A stretch of DNA of 64,000 nt from Mycobacterium sp. E740 (GTDB lineage Bacteria; Actinomycetota; Actinomycetes; Mycobacteriales; Mycobacteriaceae), in assembly GCF_001672895.1 (NCBI RefSeq), contig NZ_LZKP01000157.1:33590-97589 (forward strand). The letters run 5' to 3'. Positions 63,119 to 64,000 of this stretch are shown here, piece after piece (positions within the stretch are counted from its first letter, which is position 1; each line of letters starts with the position of its first letter). The position numbers and the translations under genes were made by a program. The notes below the pieces were generated by a model. It was not told the DNA's origin and did no database searches. It saw only the letters and a list, made by a program, of their open reading frames with translations.

Positions 63119-64000
63119 ATGCCCTTTCTGGGAAGCGAGGCGCTGCGCGATGGGCTCGTCGCCAACAAGCATCAGCTGCGAACCCGCTATCAGGCGTTGT
63201 TCCCCGACGTGTACCTCGTTGGCGGCGTGTCGCCGGCGTTGAGGCAACGGACGATCGCAGCCTGGCTGTGGACTCGTCGCCGCGGGGTGGTGGCCGGTCT
63301 CGCCGCCGCCGAGCTGCTCGGTTCGAAATACGTTGCCGATGACATTGCGATCGAACTCCTCTGGTCGAATGCGCGTCCGCCGCACGGGATTCTGACGCGC
63401 CGAGACACGGTGGCCGATGACGAGTGGCAACTGGTGGAGGGCATACCCGTGACGACGCCGGAGCGCACGGCTTTCGACCTGGCGCGACTGACTCGCGGCG
63501 ACAAAGCCGTCGCTTTCCTCGACGCGCTCGGCAATGCGACCCGCTTCGATCGTGACGCCGCTGCCGGCCTCGCCCGGCGACACCGGGGATCGCCGGGGGT
63601 GCCGCGGGTCCAACCAGTTCTCGACCTGTACGACCCAGGCGGGGAGTCGCCGCGCGAAACTTGGTTGCGCCTTCTGCTCATCCGCGCCGGCTTTCCGAGG
63701 CCGCGTACCCAGATACCCGTCTATGACGACTTCGGGCGACCTCGCTACCGCCTCGACATGGGGTGGGACGACGTGATGATCGCCGTGGAGTACGACGGCG
63801 AACTGCACCGCCTGCCTTCGCGCCTAGGCAGCGACATCGTGCGGTCCGAATTCATTGCGTACCGCGGATGGACGCACATTCGCGTGGTCGCAGGCACTCA
63901 TCCGGCCGACATCGTCAATCGGGTGCGCCGAGCGCGTCTAGTGTGCGTTCAGATCGCAAATCCCGCCGCTAAGAGGCGATTCCGCGATCTGAGTGCACAC
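63119..64000 (+). CDS. DUF559/AbiEi-like endonuclease-fold protein (3' end cut by window)
   Basis: At least 294 residues from ATG 63119 (GTG 63113 also possible), running off the window. N-terminal part resembles the winged-helix AbiEi-type region of mycobacterial DUF559 proteins (RTRYQALFPDVYLVGG...VVAGLAAAELLGS). The C-terminal part shows the PD-(D/E)XK-like core: RYRLDMGWDDVMIAVEYDGELHR...RGWTHIRV, with D, E and Y/D residues at the expected places. Such proteins are common in actinobacteria, role unclear (repair or antitoxin-like). Confidence 0.7.
   Translation, partial: MPFLGSEALRDGLVANKHQLRTRYQALFPDVYLVGGVSPALRQRTIAAWLWTRRRGVVAGLAAAELLGSKYVADDIAIELLWSNARPPHGILTRRDTVADDEWQLVEGIPVTTPERTAFDLARLTRGDKAVAFLDALGNATRFDRDAAAGLARRHRGSPGVPRVQPVLDLYDPGGESPRETWLRLLLIRAGFPRPRTQIPVYDDFGRPRYRLDMGWDDVMIAVEYDGELHRLPSRLGSDIVRSEFIAYRGWTHIRVVAGTHPADIVNRVRRARLVCVQIANPAAKRRFRDLSAH

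Overview
The window is high-G+C actinobacterial DNA and almost certainly belongs to a Mycobacteriaceae genome, probably a rapid grower (Mycolicibacterium type). The evidence is gene content: DosR/DosS with tgs1 and an Acg-type nitroreductase, an antigen-85 paralogue, a 13E12-type HNH protein, R2lox, an LpqV-like lipoprotein and EchA8/EchA9. The promoter style agrees: many -10 hexamers sit exactly 6 nt before an ATG/GTG, giving leaderless mRNAs. From memory, the blocks at 1-4722, 34856-36471 and 53857-62985 follow M. tuberculosis gene order (Rv3129-Rv3133c, Rv0232-Rv0233, and Rv1059 to Rv1072).

Layout. 1-5674: hypoxia (DosR) island on the minus strand, consisting of tgs1, a PNPOx-like protein, an Acg-type nitroreductase, dosR and dosS as one run, plus fdxA and a DoxX protein, with two DosR-box palindromes. 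5765-17668: an Fe-S-type HTH regulator, then narK-narG-narH-narJ-narI, two DUF4383 membrane proteins, a 35-residue Cys/His-rich metallothionein-like peptide and prpE. 17703-22412: a hydrolase, an HNH protein behind a LexA-type SOS box, an SDR and an FAD oxidoreductase. 22462-30547: a compact kdp run in which the K+ pump and its sensor kinase/regulator share one strand; it begins with an unlisted 27-residue membrane peptide before kdpF.

31113-31834 is a gene-poor, lower-G+C scar with a long hairpin, a 5' tRNA half, a complete but atypical tRNA (anticodon UAA, short variable loop) and an interrupted small ORF. 31841-46666 is accessory: an unknown membrane protein, three ATGA-coupled membrane-anchored proteins, R2lox with its TetR, two P450s each beside a TetR gene, secreted proteins, a LuxR-type regulator and an M48 protease. 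46749-53683 holds a mycolyltransferase paralogue, a STAS/anti-sigma-kinase/STAS trio, a beta-propeller, a lipid-type thiolase and a Ser/Thr kinase. 53857-62985 is the conserved Rv1059-Rv1072-like block, opened by a KstR-type operator. The right edge cuts a DUF559-like gene.

Together the genes describe an aerobe equipped for hypoxia and nitrate respiration (DosR, Nar, ferredoxin, lipid storage), low potassium (Kdp), DNA damage (SOS box), and lipid or sterol use (KstR box, thiolase, EchA8/9, PrpE). No rRNA, CRISPR array, complete IS element or intact prophage was seen.
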